A DNA stretch of 11,078 nt from Acidobacteriota bacterium (GTDB lineage Bacteria; Acidobacteriota; Terriglobia; Acidoferrales; 2-02-FULL-67-57), in NCBI GenBank assembly GCA_016210895.1, contig JACQTG010000267.1:1-11078 (forward strand), in the 5' to 3' direction. Of the stretch, positions 1 through 5,531 are shown one piece after another. Position 1 is the first letter of the stretch, and each line of letters begins with the position of its first letter. The position numbers and the translations under genes are program-made. The notes beneath the pieces are model-generated. The model was not told where the DNA came from. It saw nothing but the letters and a program-made list of their open reading frames with translations, and made no database searches.

Positions 1-1
1 G

Positions 2-541
2 ACGAACCTGCCCAGCATCTATGCCGCAGGCGACTGCGTCGAGACGCGCCATCTCGTGACCGGGAAGCCAGCCTACGTGCCGCTGGGCACAACGGCGAAC
101 AAACAGGGGCGGGTGGCGGGCGAGAATGCGGCCGGCGGCCGGGCGACGTTCCCCGGAGTCGTGGGAACCTTGGTGACAAAGATCTTTGAACTGGAAGTCG
201 CCAAGACCGGCTTGAGCGTGGCCGAGGCGCGCGCCCAGGGCTTCGCCGCCCAGAGCATGGCCATCGAGAGCATTTCACGGGCCAAGTATTTTTCCGGCAA
301 GGCGCTCACGGCGAAACTCGTCTTTGAGCAGGAAACAGGACGGCTGTTAGGCGGGCAGCTGGTCGGCGAAGAGGGCGCAGCGCGGCGCATCGACGTGGTG
401 GCGACGGCGCTGACCGCGCGGATGACCCTGAACGAGTTTGTTCACTTGGATCTCGGCTATGCTCCGCCCTTCGGGCCGGTCTACGACCCGCTGCTCATCG
501 CCGCCTGGGAAGGGCTGAAGCAAATTGGGCGGCGGCGCTAG
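2..541 (+). CDS. FAD-dependent pyridine nucleotide-disulfide oxidoreductase, CoA-disulfide reductase / NADH oxidase type (C-terminal part)
   Basis: The reading frame is open from base 2 to a TAG at 539-541, giving 179 residues, so the gene starts before the window and only about the last 40% is seen. The first residues (SIYAAGDCVE) are the FAD-binding segment in which the Asp contacts the flavin ribityl chain. VPLGTTANKQGRVAGENAAG follows, typical of the CoA-disulfide reductase/NADH oxidase branch. The rest is the C-terminal dimerisation domain, ending in a DLGYAPPFGPVYDPL stretch that is also characteristic of this branch. Family members move electrons from NAD(P)H through FAD to disulfides such as CoA disulfide, persulfides, or oxygen. 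The N-terminal redox cysteine that would separate these activities is outside the window, so the substrate is left open. A peroxiredoxin follows on the same strand, which fits a thiol redox role in the cytoplasm. Confidence 0.9.
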   Translation, partial: TNLPSIYAAGDCVETRHLVTGKPAYVPLGTTANKQGRVAGENAAGGRATFPGVVGTLVTKIFELEVAKTGLSVAEARAQGFAAQSMAIESISRAKYFSGKALTAKLVFEQETGRLLGGQLVGEEGAARRIDVVATALTARMTLNEFVHLDLGYAPPFGPVYDPLLIAAWEGLKQIGRRR

Positions 542-546
542 GCCAG

Positions 547-575
547 TTGGTCACGCGTCCGCCATCTGCTAGAAT
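547..575 (+). promoter_or_regulatory. Candidate sigma-70-type promoter for the peroxiredoxin gene
   Basis: TAGAAT at 570-575 matches 5 of 6 bases of the -10 consensus. TTGGTC at 547-552 is a weak -35 (3 of 6) at the ideal 17-bp spacing. Predicted transcription would start near 582, just before the upstream ATG at 584 and about 40 nt before the ATG at 623 that carries a Shine-Dalgarno sequence. Confidence 0.4.
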
Positions 576-583
576 ATGAGTTA

Positions 584-1123
584 ATGATTCTCGAGTACCT
601 GAAGAAATTATTCGGAGGAAAAATGCGCGTCGCGACACTGGGGCCGGGAACGAAGGCGCCCGACTTCACCCTGACGGGTCTCGATGGCAAGAAGTATTCG
701 CTTGCCCAGGCCCTCGCGCAAGGGCCGGTTCTGTTGGCCTTTTTCAAAGAGAGCTGCCCGGTCTGCCAGTTTGCTCTGCCCTTTATTGAGCGCATCCACC
801 GCGGCGGCAATAGCCAGGGTGGGATTCACATTTGGGGCGTCTCACAGGACGACCAGCGCGATTCGCGCGCGTTCGCGCGCGAGTACGGCCTCAGCTTTCC
901 TGTTCTGCTCGACGAATCCGGCTATCCGGTTTCAAACGCCTACGGGTTGACCAACGTGCCGACGCTTTTTCTCGTCGAGCCGGACGGTCAGATTGCCCTC
1001 ACCAGCATCGGCTTCAACAAAGCCGAAATCGAATCCGTCGCCCACCGCATGGGCCAACGCGTGGGAAAGAAGCTTGTGGCCTTCCCGCCAGGCGAGAATG
1101 TCCCCGACTATAAGCCGGGTTGA
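584..1123 (+). CDS. Peroxiredoxin / thioredoxin-fold protein of the AhpC-TSA/TlpA group, CPVC motif
   Basis: The protein has 179 residues from ATG 584, or 166 from the in-frame ATG at 623. The second start has GGAGG at 614-618, 4 nt upstream, and gives a natural family N-terminus (MRVATLGPGTKAPDFTLTG), so 623 may be the true start. APDF followed by GKKYSL is the usual entry strand of AhpC/TSA proteins. The redox site is FKESCPVC (Cys45 and Cys48 from the 623 start), a CxxC pair as in TlpA/ResA-like and bacterioferritin-comigratory types. NVPTLFLV carries the cis-proline of the thioredoxin fold. There is no signal peptide, so the protein should act in the cytoplasm, reducing peroxides or disulfides. 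It lies 42 bp after the flavin oxidoreductase gene, which may supply it with electrons directly or through CoA or another thiol. The exact electron donor and substrate are not readable from sequence. Confidence 0.9.
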   Translation: MILEYLKKLFGGKMRVATLGPGTKAPDFTLTGLDGKKYSLAQALAQGPVLLAFFKESCPVCQFALPFIERIHRGGNSQGGIHIWGVSQDDQRDSRAFAREYGLSFPVLLDESGYPVSNAYGLTNVPTLFLVEPDGQIALTSIGFNKAEIESVAHRMGQRVGKKLVAFPPGENVPDYKPG

Positions 1124-1134
1124 GGATCGAAGAA

Positions 1135-1155
1135 CTGACGCCGGGCCGGCGTCAG
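1135..1155. terminator. Perfect 9-bp hairpin between convergent units, possible bidirectional terminator
   Basis: CTGACGCCG (1135-1143) and CGGCGTCAG (1147-1155) pair perfectly around a GGC triloop. On the minus strand the stem is followed by TTCTTC, a partial U-tract; on the + strand there is no T-run, so intrinsic termination is more plausible for the minus transcript. The hairpin lies exactly 11 nt after the peroxiredoxin stop and 11 nt after the stop of the small minus-strand ORF at 1167, as expected for a shared end point of two convergent units. Confidence 0.45.
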
Positions 1156-1166
1156 AGCCCACAGGG

Positions 1167-1334
1167 CTAGTCTTCCATCTCGCGGTCAAGCGCACGCCGT
1201 TTGTGTTTGGGAGCCTTATGCTTTCTACTGGGGATGACCCGTTCGCTCGGCGGTTGTCCCAGGAGGGCGCGCGCCAGGCGCCGGACTTGGCGACCCGGGT
1301 CGTATCTCTTCTTCTTGTTGCGGCGTCGGCTCAC
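1167..1334 (-). CDS. Possible small, very basic protein (55 aa) downstream of selC; unrecognised
   Basis: A 55-residue frame runs from GTG at 1334 to TAG at 1167. It opens with MSRRRNKKKRYDPGRQVRRL and later has PSRKHKAPKHKRR, so roughly a third of its residues are Lys or Arg, as in small nucleic-acid-binding or ribosome-associated proteins. I do not recognise a family. In its favour, third codon positions are GC-rich (about 70%), there is no cysteine or hydrophobic junk, and the stop lies 11 nt before a strong hairpin. Against it, the start is GTG with no Shine-Dalgarno sequence, because the tRNA 3' end lies only 7 nt upstream, and the ORF is short in GC-rich DNA where chance frames are common. 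If real, it would be made from the selC transcript after tRNA processing. Confidence 0.35.
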   Translation of the reverse strand: MSRRRNKKKRYDPGRQVRRLARALLGQPPSERVIPSRKHKAPKHKRRALDREMED

Positions 1335-1341
1335 AGGGACG

Positions 1342-1441
1342 TGGCGGAAGGGTATGGGAGTCGAACCCATCGTCCCGCCCGGTTAAGGACAGGACCACCG
1401 GCTTTGAAGGCCGGGAGAGTCACCGGACCCTGCACCCCTCC
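1342..1441 (-). tRNA. selC: tRNA-Sec (anticodon TCA), selenocysteine tRNA
   Basis: The minus strand folds as a classic bacterial tRNA-Sec, 100 nt with an encoded CCA (1342-1344). The acceptor stem has 8 bp (GGAGGGGT with ACCCTTCC, one G-U), then discriminator G. The D stem has 6 bp (AGGGTC with GACTCT) closed by a 4-nt CGGT loop. The anticodon stem is CCGGC/GCCGG around loop CTTCAAA, so the anticodon is TCA, reading UGA. A long variable arm of about 9 bp follows, and the T stem is ATGGG/CCCAT with loop TTCGACT. The 8+5 acceptor/T stack, the 6-bp D stem and the CTTCAAA loop are shared with E. coli selC and separate it from tRNA-Ser. This tRNA is charged with serine, converted to selenocysteinyl-tRNA by SelA with selenophosphate from SelD, and delivered by SelB. 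No Sec machinery or selenoprotein gene is seen in the window, so they must lie elsewhere in the genome. Confidence 0.97.
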
Positions 1442-1450
1442 TCTTGTCCG

Positions 1451-1456
1451 ATTATA
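1451..1456 (-). promoter_or_regulatory. -10 box (TATAAT) of the selC promoter
   Basis: On the minus strand, in the 25-bp gap between the stop of the cyclase-like gene and the tRNA 5' end, lies a perfect TATAAT. A start about 7 nt downstream would fall near 1444, only about 3 nt before the mature tRNA end, as is common for tRNA genes. No good -35 is seen at 16-18 bp; that stretch lies inside the upstream coding sequence. selC can therefore probably be transcribed on its own as well as by read-through. Confidence 0.55.
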
Positions 1457-1466
1457 GCGCAAGGGC

Positions 1467-3959
1467 TCAGGAGGCGGTGGCGGTCTGCGGGAAGCGCGCG
1501 TAGAGCTGGGGATGCGTGCAAACCTCGAAGTAACGTCGCTGGGTGTAGCTTTTGACCTTGAGGTCGCGGAGTTCGACGCTGGGCACGCGTGCTTCCCGGA
1601 TGATGAGTTTCTCGAAGCCGGTGCCGAGTGGCACCACGCCATAGTGGAGCTGAACCGGCTGACGCGCGCCCGCGAGTTCCATCGTGCTTGCTTCGCTCGT
1701 GAGCGAAATTTCCCGCCGCAGCTTTTCGAAGCCCTCTTCGTTCAGCTCGATGCCGTTGACGTTGTACCGAACCAGAAACTCTTCCTCCTCTTCCGCCGCT
1801 CCGCCCACCAGCGAGTAGCCCTGGAAGAGAAAGACCTTGAAGGGCGAGTTGTTCTCGGCGATCAGGCGCCGGGCCACGCGCGAGCAGCTTGAGAGCCGGT
1901 CAGAGAGATTGATGGCGCGCGAAATCATAAGCTGCGTCTCCCCGTCTACCCAGAAAGTGGGGGCGGAGCCGTGAAAAGCAATGCCGAGGCCCAACTCGAG
2001 GCGGGGCAGGTCCTGGGCTTCAGCCTTCTGGTTATAGCTCTGCGAGACCTGCAGGATTTCCTTGGCCAGGCAGCACGCCCTCGCCACCGGCCGCTGAAAA
2101 GCCCGGTTCGATTCGGTCTCATAGATGGCCAGGATCAAGGCATCGCCCTCGATGAACACTTTAGCCGCCTCGTAGCGGTCGAGAATCTTCCGCACCGGCT
2201 CGTAGAAGTGCAGGCTGAAGTGCGTGGCGGGGTTGAGGCCACGGCCGACGAGTTGCGCCGTGATACGAGTGGAATCGCGGATGTCCGCCTTGACGATCAC
2301 GTGGGTGAGAATGTGCTCAACCGCCTGTTGGCGTTCCTCGGGGAGCAGGAACTCATAGAGCGTGCCGTTCAACTGGGAAATACGGCGGGTTTTTTCGTCC
2401 GTGAGGAGATGAATTTTCTCCATCCCGCTACTCAGCAGATGGAGATGGCGTGCATCGCGGCGGAGGTTGGCGAGGTCGCGCGCGAACCGGAGGAGGATAG
2501 CGCGGGCATCATCGCGCGGAACCCGGCGCAAGCGCACACGCACACTGTCAATTTTTTCGAGGGGGAAGGCGCGGGTCGTAAACTGCTCCAGAAAGAGTTC
2601 CAGTTGATCCTGCTCGCGCCGGTCCAAAACAGCCTTCTTCAACTGCTGCGGGTTGAGCGGGGGACAAAAGTCCTTGTAGAAGGGCTTCAGATAATAGCTG
2701 GCAAGAATGGACTTGAGCATGCCGTGCTGCTCGAGGCGCCGGTAGAACTCATCGAGCAACGCGCTGCGCAGCTTGGCCTTTCCGCCGGACACGGCAGGGG
2801 CACCGACAGCGCCGAACAGCTCACGAGCGTTGGCGGGGTTGCAGAGAATATCGGCCAGGCGGGTTTCGTAGCGTGCGCGCACAAAAGCTGCAGTTTGTTC
2901 GGCCTCTTCCACGCGGCGACTGAGGGCATCCCGCTCCCGCGTCAAGCGTGCATGCTCATCGCGCAACGCACGCGTCTCTTCTCGAACCTCGGCCAGTGGG
3001 CGCTGAGACAACCAGCGGCGTGTCCGCGAATGGGATCGCTCCAAGCGTGTCAGCTGCGCCTCCACCTCGCGCAAGCGCGCGTTTTCGCCTTGCAACAGCT
3101 TGAGCAAGTACTGCTGCTGCTGCTCGGCGCGAGCCACGTCAGAGTCCTCGCTGATCGCCAGCACGCGCTCTTTGAGCAGGTCGGCCACCACGGCCACGAC
3201 CCGATCTTCTCGGTCGACGTCCTGCTGAAAGTGGCCCAGCATCACATAATGCTCGATGTGGACATAGGCGTCGGTCGGATTCTCGAGAAACACAAGCCGG
3301 TTGCGCAGGATGCTGTAGAGCGCACCGAAGTCCTCTCCGAACAGGGCGTGGCGGGCGGTACGCAGGTTGCTGTCCTCGAGCTCCTCAAGCAAGCCAAACA
3401 GCGCCTCGGCCACGGCACGGAGGATGTGGCGCTTGTTAATCTGGAAATCCGCAATTCGGGCTTTGAGCCGAAAGCTTTCCATACTGCCTTCGAACTCCAT
3501 ACCCCCGCGCGATTGCGCACGTTCTTTGCCGGCGATGGTGAGTTGGGCAAACTGCCGCTGCATTTCCGCCGTAAGCCACTTGTAGAGGCTCAGTCGCGCC
3601 AGGACGTCAATGGCAATGCTATTTTTCTCTTTGGCCTGGGTCAGCGCCGTTTGCAGGAGCTGCAGGAGCGTGCGCCGAAACTCGGCCACGAGCGCACTGC
3701 GGCGTCGGGCATCGCTCGGATAGAGCTCGGACAGGTAGGCCTGGCTGTGTTGGAGAATGAGTTCAAACAGGAAGCGTTGCCCAAGCTCTTGAAACCGTGG
3801 GCTCAGGCAGACGTCGTGGCGGACGTTGTCAACACCCACCGCCAGCCCGGTGAGATTCAAGGCTGGCGAATAGGCTTCGAGCGACCAAGGCAGGGCATCC
3901 GCCGCCACGCTCGTTTCTCGCCGGAACATAGGCCGGTCAGCCACCTGAGGCGTTAGCAT
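1467..3959 (-). CDS. Large protein with helical N-terminus, coiled coil and divergent class III nucleotidyl (adenylate/guanylate) cyclase domain
   Basis: The protein has 830 residues from ATG 3959; ATG 3929 (820 residues) is an alternative, and a frame extends further up to 4082. Residues about 1-270 are helix-rich with no membrane segment or signal peptide. Residues about 278-369 form a Glu/Arg/Leu-rich coiled coil, and 400-545 are again helical. Residues about 552-705 resemble a class III cyclase: VIVKADIRDST carries the first metal Asp (559), FIEGDALILAIY the second (606), then GLGIAFHG, and AINLSDRL supplies the conserved Asn684 and Arg688, four apart. The positions that normally set adenine or guanine specificity are not the usual Lys/Asp or Glu/Cys (Phe602, and Leu seven residues before Asn684), so the substrate is uncertain and the domain could be a degenerate sensor. 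A run of five glutamates and about 100 further residues follow. It is probably cytoplasmic. It is divergent from a small Cys-rich membrane protein, with selC downstream. Confidence 0.75.
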   Translation of the reverse strand: MLTPQVADRPMFRRETSVAADALPWSLEAYSPALNLTGLAVGVDNVRHDVCLSPRFQELGQRFLFELILQHSQAYLSELYPSDARRRSALVAEFRRTLLQLLQTALTQAKEKNSIAIDVLARLSLYKWLTAEMQRQFAQLTIAGKERAQSRGGMEFEGSMESFRLKARIADFQINKRHILRAVAEALFGLLEELEDSNLRTARHALFGEDFGALYSILRNRLVFLENPTDAYVHIEHYVMLGHFQQDVDREDRVVAVVADLLKERVLAISEDSDVARAEQQQQYLLKLLQGENARLREVEAQLTRLERSHSRTRRWLSQRPLAEVREETRALRDEHARLTRERDALSRRVEEAEQTAAFVRARYETRLADILCNPANARELFGAVGAPAVSGGKAKLRSALLDEFYRRLEQHGMLKSILASYYLKPFYKDFCPPLNPQQLKKAVLDRREQDQLELFLEQFTTRAFPLEKIDSVRVRLRRVPRDDARAILLRFARDLANLRRDARHLHLLSSGMEKIHLLTDEKTRRISQLNGTLYEFLLPEERQQAVEHILTHVIVKADIRDSTRITAQLVGRGLNPATHFSLHFYEPVRKILDRYEAAKVFIEGDALILAIYETESNRAFQRPVARACCLAKEILQVSQSYNQKAEAQDLPRLELGLGIAFHGSAPTFWVDGETQLMISRAINLSDRLSSCSRVARRLIAENNSPFKVFLFQGYSLVGGAAEEEEEFLVRYNVNGIELNEEGFEKLRREISLTSEASTMELAGARQPVQLHYGVVPLGTGFEKLIIREARVPSVELRDLKVKSYTQRRYFEVCTHPQLYARFPQTATAS

Positions 3960-3960
3960 G

Positions 3961-3990
3961 ACTATAGCAGACCCTCTCGGAAATGAACAA
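3961..3990 (-). promoter_or_regulatory. Candidate extended -10 promoter of the cyclase-like gene
   Basis: On the minus strand TGC-TATAGT (TATAGT at 3966-3961) is an extended -10, with TTGTTC (3990-3985) as a weak -35 at 18 bp. Transcription would start near 3954, after the ATG at 3959, which argues for translation from ATG 3929 if this promoter is the one used. Confidence 0.4.
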
Positions 3991-4013
3991 GGCCAGCCAA
4001 CGAACCCCCGCGG

Positions 4014-4019
4014 TAGAAT
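4014..4019 (+). promoter_or_regulatory. TAGAAT -10-like box before the small Cys-rich membrane protein
   Basis: TAGAAT lies 10 nt before ATG 4030, the same hexamer as before the peroxiredoxin. If it is the -10, the mRNA would be almost leaderless, and the overlapping TGGAG (4019-4023) could not act as a ribosome binding site. No -35 match is seen at 16-18 bp. Confidence 0.3.
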
Positions 4020-4029
4020 GGAGCGTATT

Positions 4030-4242
4030 ATGGGTCGGTGTGTCCACCTGGATGCTTCCGGACAGCCCTGCGGTCGACCCACCAGTGAGGAGGAGTTCTT
4101 TTGTCCGCTTCACGGCGGCTGCGGCAAGCCTGGGTTTCAGTGGGCAGCCTGGCGGAAATTGGTGTTTCGCGTGGCGGCCGCCGTGCTGTTATTCCTGTTT
4201 GCCGTACAATTCTATTTGTTGCTGAAGGCCGCGTTGGACTAG
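4030..4242 (+). CDS. Small zinc-knuckle-like protein with one C-terminal transmembrane helix (70 aa), function unknown
   Basis: I chose ATG 4030 because TGGAG ends 6 nt upstream and because the longer frame from 3958 adds an N-terminus without Cys or His that overlaps the divergent gene's start. Cys4, Cys14, Cys25 and His28 (in CPLH) form a C-x10-C-x10-C-x2-H knuckle likely to bind zinc; Cys31 is a spare candidate ligand. After a short linker, residues about 45-65 are strongly hydrophobic (VFRVAAAVLLFLFAVQFYLL) and form one membrane helix, with only a few residues behind it. The Arg/Lys at 42-47 suggest that the knuckle stays in the cytoplasm. No enzyme activity is suggested; it may be a small membrane-tethered adaptor. 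It shares a 70-bp divergent intergenic region with the cyclase-like gene and ends 9 bp from the convergent FabL-like gene. It is not recognised as a named family. Confidence 0.7.
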   Translation: MGRCVHLDASGQPCGRPTSEEEFFCPLHGGCGKPGFQWAAWRKLVFRVAAAVLLFLFAVQFYLLLKAALD

Positions 4243-4251
4243 GACACCGCC

Positions 4252-5058
4252 TCAGCCGACGATATCCTCGCCCCCATCTACCCCAATGACATTTCCGGTC
4301 ATCCAGTAGGTGTTGGGGTGGACTAGGACGCCGACGGCAGCGGCGACATCGGACGGGGTGGTCAGTCGGCCGTGTGGATTCTTGCGAAGAGCATCTTCGA
4401 TGAGACGGTCGTTTCCGGGAATCTTCCGCAGGGAGGGCGTGTCTGTAACGCCGGCGCGGATGGCGTTAGCGGTGACGCGACGGGGAGCCAGTTCGAAGGC
4501 AAGCTGGCGGATGTGAGACTCCAGGGCCGCCTTGGCAGCCGACACGGCACCGTAGGTGGCCAGCACGCGGGTGCCGCCCGAGCTGGTCATGGCGTAGATG
4601 CGGCCGCCTTCACGCAGCAGGCCCCGGGCCACCAAGTCCTGCGACCAGTACACCAAGCTGTGGGCCATCACGTCCAGAGTCATCTCCATTTGCTTCTGGG
4701 TCAGCGGCTCCTCAGGCAGGTCGGTGAAGTAGGGCCGGAGCGCGCCGAACGACAGCGAGTGGAGGAAGACGCGCACCGTCCCGGGCGGCTTCAGGCTGCG
4801 GAGGTGGGCTTCCAACTGATCGAGGACCTCCTTGCGCTTCTCGGGGTCGGCAGCGTTGACGTTGAAGAAAAACGCTTCACGCCCCAGCCCACGAATTTTC
4901 CCCACAATCTCCTCCACGTGAGGAAGCGTGGCCTTGCGGTCGAGGTGAACGCCGGCAATGTGGAAGCCCAGGCGGGCGAGCTCCAACGAGGTGGCTTCGC
5001 CAAAGCCGCTAGAGGCTCCCAGGATCAAGGCCCAAAGGTTTTCTCGTGTTTCGCTCAT
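4252..5058 (-). CDS. FabL-like enoyl-[acyl-carrier-protein] reductase (SDR superfamily, Y-x6-K type)
   Basis: The protein has 268 residues. The Rossmann glycine motif is GASSGFG (14-20). HSLSFG (100-105) sits where FabI proteins have HSIAFA. The catalytic pair is Tyr169 and Lys176 with six residues between, the spacing of enoyl-ACP reductases (FabI/FabL) rather than the Y-x3-K of ordinary SDRs. The C-terminal half, with AALESHIRQLAFELAP and later PGNDRLIEDALRKNPHGRL, resembles Bacillus FabL closely in layout, and VDGG near the end is standard. Such enzymes reduce trans-2-enoyl-ACP with NAD(P)H in the last step of each fatty acid elongation round. The ATG overlaps the tsaE stop (ATGA), and AAGGAAG lies 7 nt upstream, so it is translationally coupled as the last gene of the operon. 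Whether it is the main enoyl reductase or an accessory one cannot be told without the rest of the genome. Confidence 0.8.
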   Translation of the reverse strand: MSETRENLWALILGASSGFGEATSLELARLGFHIAGVHLDRKATLPHVEEIVGKIRGLGREAFFFNVNAADPEKRKEVLDQLEAHLRSLKPPGTVRVFLHSLSFGALRPYFTDLPEEPLTQKQMEMTLDVMAHSLVYWSQDLVARGLLREGGRIYAMTSSGGTRVLATYGAVSAAKAALESHIRQLAFELAPRRVTANAIRAGVTDTPSLRKIPGNDRLIEDALRKNPHGRLTTPSDVAAAVGVLVHPNTYWMTGNVIGVDGGEDIVG

Positions 5059-5531
5059 AGACGGTCTTCCTTTTTCCCTTGTACTTGCTCAAGTCGAATG
5101 CGACGTTCAGTATCCGAAAGAGCTTCGAGATACACCCGCCAATCGGGCTCAAAGGCCCGCGCGGCGAGTTTTTCCGCCCATTCCACGATGACAATGGCCT
5201 TCTCGCCCAGCAAATCATCCAGGCCCAGTGTGTCGGCTTCCAGCGGCTGCTCAATACGGTAGAGGTCAACATGATAAACAGTGGTGTGGTTGTGGAAGGC
5301 GTGAACAAAAACAAATGAGGGACTCCGCACTTCATTCTCGCGCGCCAAACCCAGGCCGCTCACGATTCCTTTGACCAGCGTGGTCTTCCCTGCTCCTAAG
5401 TCCCCCTGCACGTAGACGAGGGCCGGTGCCCGCAGTCGTGCGGCCAGTGTGCGCCCGAAGGCAACTGTAGCCTCAGGGGACGACGTAGTAATTTCGGTCA
5501 AGTTCGCACCCGATTTGCTCGCGCAGCTCAC
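5055..5531 (-). CDS. tsaE: tRNA threonylcarbamoyladenosine biosynthesis ATPase TsaE
   Basis: The protein has 158 residues, the usual size. Walker A is GDLGAGKT (43-50), followed by the SPSF segment (70-73), VYHVDLYR (85-92) and VEWAEKL (116-122), all in the family order. TsaE is the small P-loop ATPase that works with TsaB and TsaD in the cytoplasm to load threonylcarbamoyl onto A37 of ANN-reading tRNAs (t6A). The given start is GTG at 5531, which overlaps the end of the NAD(P)H-hydrate repair gene by 59 nt; a TTG at 5501 would shorten this to 29 nt, and neither has a strong Shine-Dalgarno sequence. The stop shares four bases with the next gene's start. The order nnr-tsaE is common in bacteria and supports the call. 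Confidence 0.95.
   Translation of the reverse strand: MSCASKSGANLTEITTSSPEATVAFGRTLAARLRAPALVYVQGDLGAGKTTLVKGIVSGLGLARENEVRSPSFVFVHAFHNHTTVYHVDLYRIEQPLEADTLGLDDLLGEKAIVIVEWAEKLAARAFEPDWRVYLEALSDTERRIRLEQVQGKKEDRL

Noticed and set aside
1121..1155. The peroxiredoxin TGA followed 11 nt later by a strong hairpin, near selC, as a possible selenocysteine codon with a SECIS element
   Set aside because: Read-through reaches another in-frame TGA after only four codons, the protein already has a normal family length and CxxC site, and the hairpin is better explained as a unit end.
1342..1441. The tRNA as tRNA-Ser, because of its long variable arm
   Set aside because: The anticodon is TCA, which reads UGA rather than a serine codon, and the 8-bp acceptor stem and 6-bp D stem are tRNA-Sec features.
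1971..3956. A 661-codon open frame on the + strand opposite the cyclase-like gene
   Set aside because: It is the antisense shadow of a gene with clear cyclase motifs and a coiled coil. Its own translation shows no recognisable domain, and long antisense frames are common in GC-rich coding DNA.
3958..4029. An upstream start at 3958 for the small zinc-knuckle protein
   Set aside because: It would add 24 residues without Cys or His, overlaps the divergent gene's start codon and lacks a ribosome binding site, while ATG 4030 has TGGAG at good spacing.
4372..5262. A 296-codon + strand frame across the FabL-like and tsaE genes
   Set aside because: It spans two well-supported minus-strand genes and their overlap, and its translation is low-complexity with no recognisable motif.
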